Of a DNA stretch of 64,000 nt, positions 61,725-64,000 are shown one piece after another. Each line of letters begins with the position of its first letter. Position 1 is the first letter of the stretch. The DNA lies in assembly GCA_964590135.1 (NCBI GenBank), contig CAZPVX010000009.1, forward strand, positions 76,828 to 140,827, given 5' to 3'. The notes beneath the pieces were generated by a model that was not told where the DNA came from, searched no databases, and was given only the letters and a program-made list of their open reading frames with translations. Source of the stretch: JBDHWI01 sp964590135 (GTDB lineage Bacteria; Chloroflexota; Anaerolineae; J036; Brachytrichaceae). A program made the position numbers and the translations under genes.

Positions 61725-63521
61725 CTACTTCACTGGATGAAACATCGGGCCGGCGTAGCACGGGAATGACTTCACCTGATACACGCCATCCACCAACTCA
61801 TAGCGCGCCCAGCAATACTCGCGCCCGGGGGTGTCATCGTTCTTCAACTGCATCACATACCACAGCGTGATCGGCGCTTTTTCTATCGGCTCAGGCGGGT
61901 CGTCGATGAATTTCTCCGGCCCCTGCTGATAATCGGGATTGCAGCACGGGCCGATGGTGATCATGTCAGATGCGCCCTCGTCACGCTCATCGTGCCGGCG
62001 GGTCACATACATGTAGGCAAAGTCGCCGCGCCCGCCATCGCCAAATTGCCCGCGACCCGGCTCGATGGCGTAACCCGCGCCCTGCGCATTCAAGAAGCGA
62101 TACTGGAAACCCTCCGGCGTGAGCGGTGTCTCCGGCTTCATCACCTGCCACCTTTCCGTTTGCCACACCTTCCAATCGCTGCCCGTCCACTCGCTGAAGG
62201 TGAAATCGTCGCCGGCGGGGTCGATGCGCAGCACCGGCCGATACATGCCGTCATTGCCGCAGCCGCGCCCAATGCTCCCTGCAACGATGCGATAGCGGCC
62301 GTCGCTGTAGAACTCAAAGCGCTGGCGATAGCTGTAGTTGCACGGCAATGGCCAGCCCTGGCTGCGAAATTCCTGGGCGATGGCAAAGCCGACTTTCTGG
62401 CCATCTTGCACGATATCATCAATCGTCGGCTCGGCATACGGCACCACTGCCGCCGAGCTAAATGTGGGGCAGCCAATCGCATCGCTGTAGCCAAAGCCCT
62501 CGCGCTGCGAATAGCTTACGTGCCAGTCGACCAGCTTTGCGCTGTTCAACACCGCCTTATCCTTGAACATCACTTCACTGATGCGCAGGCCATCGGAAGC
62601 GGTGAGGATGTAGTTGAACGTCCAACCATCCTGCGCCACAGCAATATTCGTGTCGCAATATTTTTCACTGATCACTTCATCGGCCAGTTTCTGCTCAGTC
62701 ACATGATTGTTCGGCGTGCCGGCGACCGATGTCCAGCGCGTGCCAACCAACCGATTGTCGGTCAGATCGACGATGGCCCACAGCGCGCGATCATCCTTCA
62801 CAAAGGTCGGCGCCACACACAGGTGACGCGAGCGCTCACAGCGCGTGCCATTCAACGCGGTCTTGGTCGAGGCCATCAATGCATCGCCCTCGCCTGGCTT
62901 GAAGCCCAGCGCCTGCTGCACCTCCGGCGCATTCACCGCAATCTGCGTCGCCAGCTTCACCAGATGCTCCGGCAGATCCGGTTGTGTGTCCGGCAATTGC
63001 GTCACGCTCAACACCTGCTTCGCCGCAAGATCGACGATGGCGCGCGTGGTGAGGTTGTAGGCAAAGTTGTAAAGCTCGACGCGAAAGCACTGGTTCGTCT
63101 TGCATGCCTGCGTAGCTGGCGTGATGTCGCTGTCACGAATGGCATAAACACCCATCACCTCGTTGCGCAGCGCCTCGCCGGTCTGCGGATTGCGCGCATA
63201 CTCCAGCACGCGCGGGTCACGCAATGCAATCTCCTGTGCCTGTTGCTGCTCGGCGGTCAAGCCCTGCAGGCGCAGCACCGGCGGCTCAAGTTTCAACGCA
63301 GCCTGCACCTGCGCCTCACGCTCGGCAATGAATGCCGGCGCCGCGCCAGTCGGCTGCACAGCCAGCGCGCCCTGCCCGGGCGGCTCAGTGGCAAAGGGAA
63401 TGACTTTATTGGCTGGCGCAGTGGCTGCCGGCATCGGCGCGGGCTGCGCCGGCAGCGCAGCGCATGCTGCCAGCAGCAGCATTCCAACTGACGCGCACGC
63501 AAGCGAAGAAGACCTATTCAT
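61725..63521 (-). CDS. Lipoprotein related to copper amine oxidases but lacking copper ligands
   Basis: A 598-residue lipoprotein (LLAAC, Cys about 20). Residues 60-260 resemble the N-terminal domains of copper amine oxidase (VDLAAKQVLSVTQLPDTQP, VQQALGFKPGEG). From about 280 on, the catalytic beta-sandwich can be followed: GWTFNYILTASDGLRISEV, NSAKLVDWHVSYS, CNYSYRQRFEFYSDGRYRI and YVTRRHDERDEG. The Tyr that becomes topaquinone is Y396 in NYS (usual NYD/E). The HxH copper pair is replaced (GMYRPVLRID) and the third His of the THFPR motif reads KNDDTP. Amine oxidase activity is therefore unlikely. Confidence 0.7.
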   Translation of the reverse strand: MNRSSSLACASVGMLLLAACAALPAQPAPMPAATAPANKVIPFATEPPGQGALAVQPTGAAPAFIAEREAQVQAALKLEPPVLRLQGLTAEQQQAQEIALRDPRVLEYARNPQTGEALRNEVMGVYAIRDSDITPATQACKTNQCFRVELYNFAYNLTTRAIVDLAAKQVLSVTQLPDTQPDLPEHLVKLATQIAVNAPEVQQALGFKPGEGDALMASTKTALNGTRCERSRHLCVAPTFVKDDRALWAIVDLTDNRLVGTRWTSVAGTPNNHVTEQKLADEVISEKYCDTNIAVAQDGWTFNYILTASDGLRISEVMFKDKAVLNSAKLVDWHVSYSQREGFGYSDAIGCPTFSSAAVVPYAEPTIDDIVQDGQKVGFAIAQEFRSQGWPLPCNYSYRQRFEFYSDGRYRIVAGSIGRGCGNDGMYRPVLRIDPAGDDFTFSEWTGSDWKVWQTERWQVMKPETPLTPEGFQYRFLNAQGAGYAIEPGRGQFGDGGRGDFAYMYVTRRHDERDEGASDMITIGPCCNPDYQQGPEKFIDDPPEPIEKAPITLWYVMQLKNDDTPGREYCWARYELVDGVYQVKSFPCYAGPMFHPVK

Positions 63522-63565
63522 GGTTTCGGCTTATTATCTCTGACGATGCTGCGGCACCAAAAACA

Positions 63566-63595
63566 GAAACCCGACATCGAAGGATGTCGGGTTTC
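63566..63595 (-). terminator. Intrinsic terminator after the right-end surface protein
   Basis: GAAACCCGACATC and GATGTCGGGTTTC form a 13-bp stem with a 4-base loop. On the minus strand it is followed by TGTTTTTGG. It lies 21 bases after the stop at 63617 and before the start of the amine-oxidase-like gene. Confidence 0.9.
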
Positions 63596-63616
63596 TATCT
63601 GCAGCAACTTAATGCT

Positions 63617-64000
63617 TTACTTCATTCTTCGCCGGCGCACGACGAACACACCTGCTGCGCCGATGCCGAGTAGCGCCAGCACAGCAGCACCCAGCGGCAC
63701 CAGCGGGTTCATCGGCGCGGTCTGCGCTGCCGCGACAGTCTCTTGCGTCGCTGTAGTCGGCAACTGCGCCGAGGCTGGTTGGCCGCCGCGCGCCACGTCA
63801 ATACCCGTCTGCGCGCCCACCAACACCTGCTCCGCCGGCTTCACTGCCGGCATGGGCAGCGCTTCTGGCGCTGACTGCGGCTGCGATGCAGATTGCTCCG
63901 CACCCGCTTGCGCGGCTGGCTCGACCGCCGCTTGCGCCGGCGGCACTGGCGCTGACTGCGGCTGCGATGCAGATTGCTCCGCACCCGCTTGCGCGGCTGG
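63617..64000 (-). CDS. C-terminal end of a second surface protein (partial, cut by window edge)
   Basis: The last 127 residues of a protein that begins beyond the window. It has a Gln/Ala/Pro/Glu-rich region containing at least one and a half copies of a 27-residue unit (PAAQAGAEQSASQPQ and following), then GIDVARGGQPASAQLP, a Thr/Gln stretch, a transmembrane helix (PLGAAVLALLGIGAAGVFVV) and RRRRMK. The tail has the same layout as that of the 1700-residue protein at 54997-60099, so both belong to one class of anchored exoproteins. The GTG at 63946 is internal, not the start. Confidence 0.85.
   Translation of the reverse strand, partial: PAAQAGAEQSASQPQSAPVPPAQAAVEPAAQAGAEQSASQPQSAPEALPMPAVKPAEQVLVGAQTGIDVARGGQPASAQLPTTATQETVAAAQTAPMNPLVPLGAAVLALLGIGAAGVFVVRRRRMK
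63871..64000 (-). repeat. 81-bp tandem repeat in the surface-protein tail
   Basis: The stretch from 63871 recurs from 63952, an offset of 81 bases, and the second copy runs off the window. The overlapping parts (about 49 bases) are identical. It encodes a 27-residue Gln/Ala/Pro unit. Confidence 0.85.

Overview
The window looks like a GC-rich draft or metagenome-assembled chromosome fragment of a Chloroflexota bacterium, probably from the Anaerolineae/Roseilinea side. This placement is inferred from the transaldolase-glucose-6-phosphate isomerase fusion, the short GntZ-type 6-phosphogluconate dehydrogenase, secreted proteins with SdrD-like B domains and Pro/Thr linkers, and many lipoproteins with no outer-membrane proteins. 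Three runs of N (20028-20037, 49303-49319, 53568-53605) cut through conserved genes. The hexamer GCCGGC is strikingly frequent throughout.

Left part (1-18 kb). A partial ABC exporter and a stand-alone receiver protein come first. A tRNA-Arg(UCU) touches the stop codon of a two-gene hypothetical operon. A split polysaccharide co-polymerase pair follows, whose kinase half has lost its nucleotide-binding residues. Next is a compact minus-strand sugar-phosphate block, rpiB - tal/pgi - gnd - zwf - pgl, which covers the oxidative pentose-phosphate pathway plus isomerisation. It is divergent from an alpha-glucan phosphorylase, so glycogen breakdown sits beside the hexose-phosphate enzymes. An alpha/beta-hydrolase-fold membrane protein without its serine, a CapA-like protein and a DadA-like oxidase follow.

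18-22 kb: a Fur-family regulator, with two palindromes in front of it, heads a cobalt/nickel ECF transporter operon (CbiM-PDGLE, CbiQ, CbiO), followed by a DUF971 gene. 22-33 kb: a seven-gene minus-strand operon with overlapping or closely spaced genes encodes a polyprenyl-phosphate glycosyltransferase with a GtrA domain, an HPr-kinase-like ATPase, a GT39-type membrane glycosyltransferase, a membrane-anchored phospholipase C-family phosphoesterase, a large Ig-like membrane protein, a GH99-like lipoprotein and a purple-acid-phosphatase-like exoprotein. It looks like a machine that builds or modifies a cell-surface glycan and is the best candidate here for an undescribed system.

33.5-45.4 kb: a heavy-metal efflux island with two HME-type RND pumps, a reduced adaptor lipoprotein and two paralogous lipoproteins, divergent from an OmpR-type response regulator and histidine kinase. 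45.5-51 kb: a MacA-MacB-type efflux operon ending in its own NarL-type two-component pair. 51-55 kb: folC divergent from purM and a glycosyltransferase. 55-64 kb: surface proteins, namely a 1700-residue SdrD-repeat/propeller protein, a membrane-anchored propeller protein, a lipoprotein related to copper amine oxidases but lacking copper ligands, and the tail of a second surface protein. The two surface proteins share an unusual C-terminal tripartite signature.
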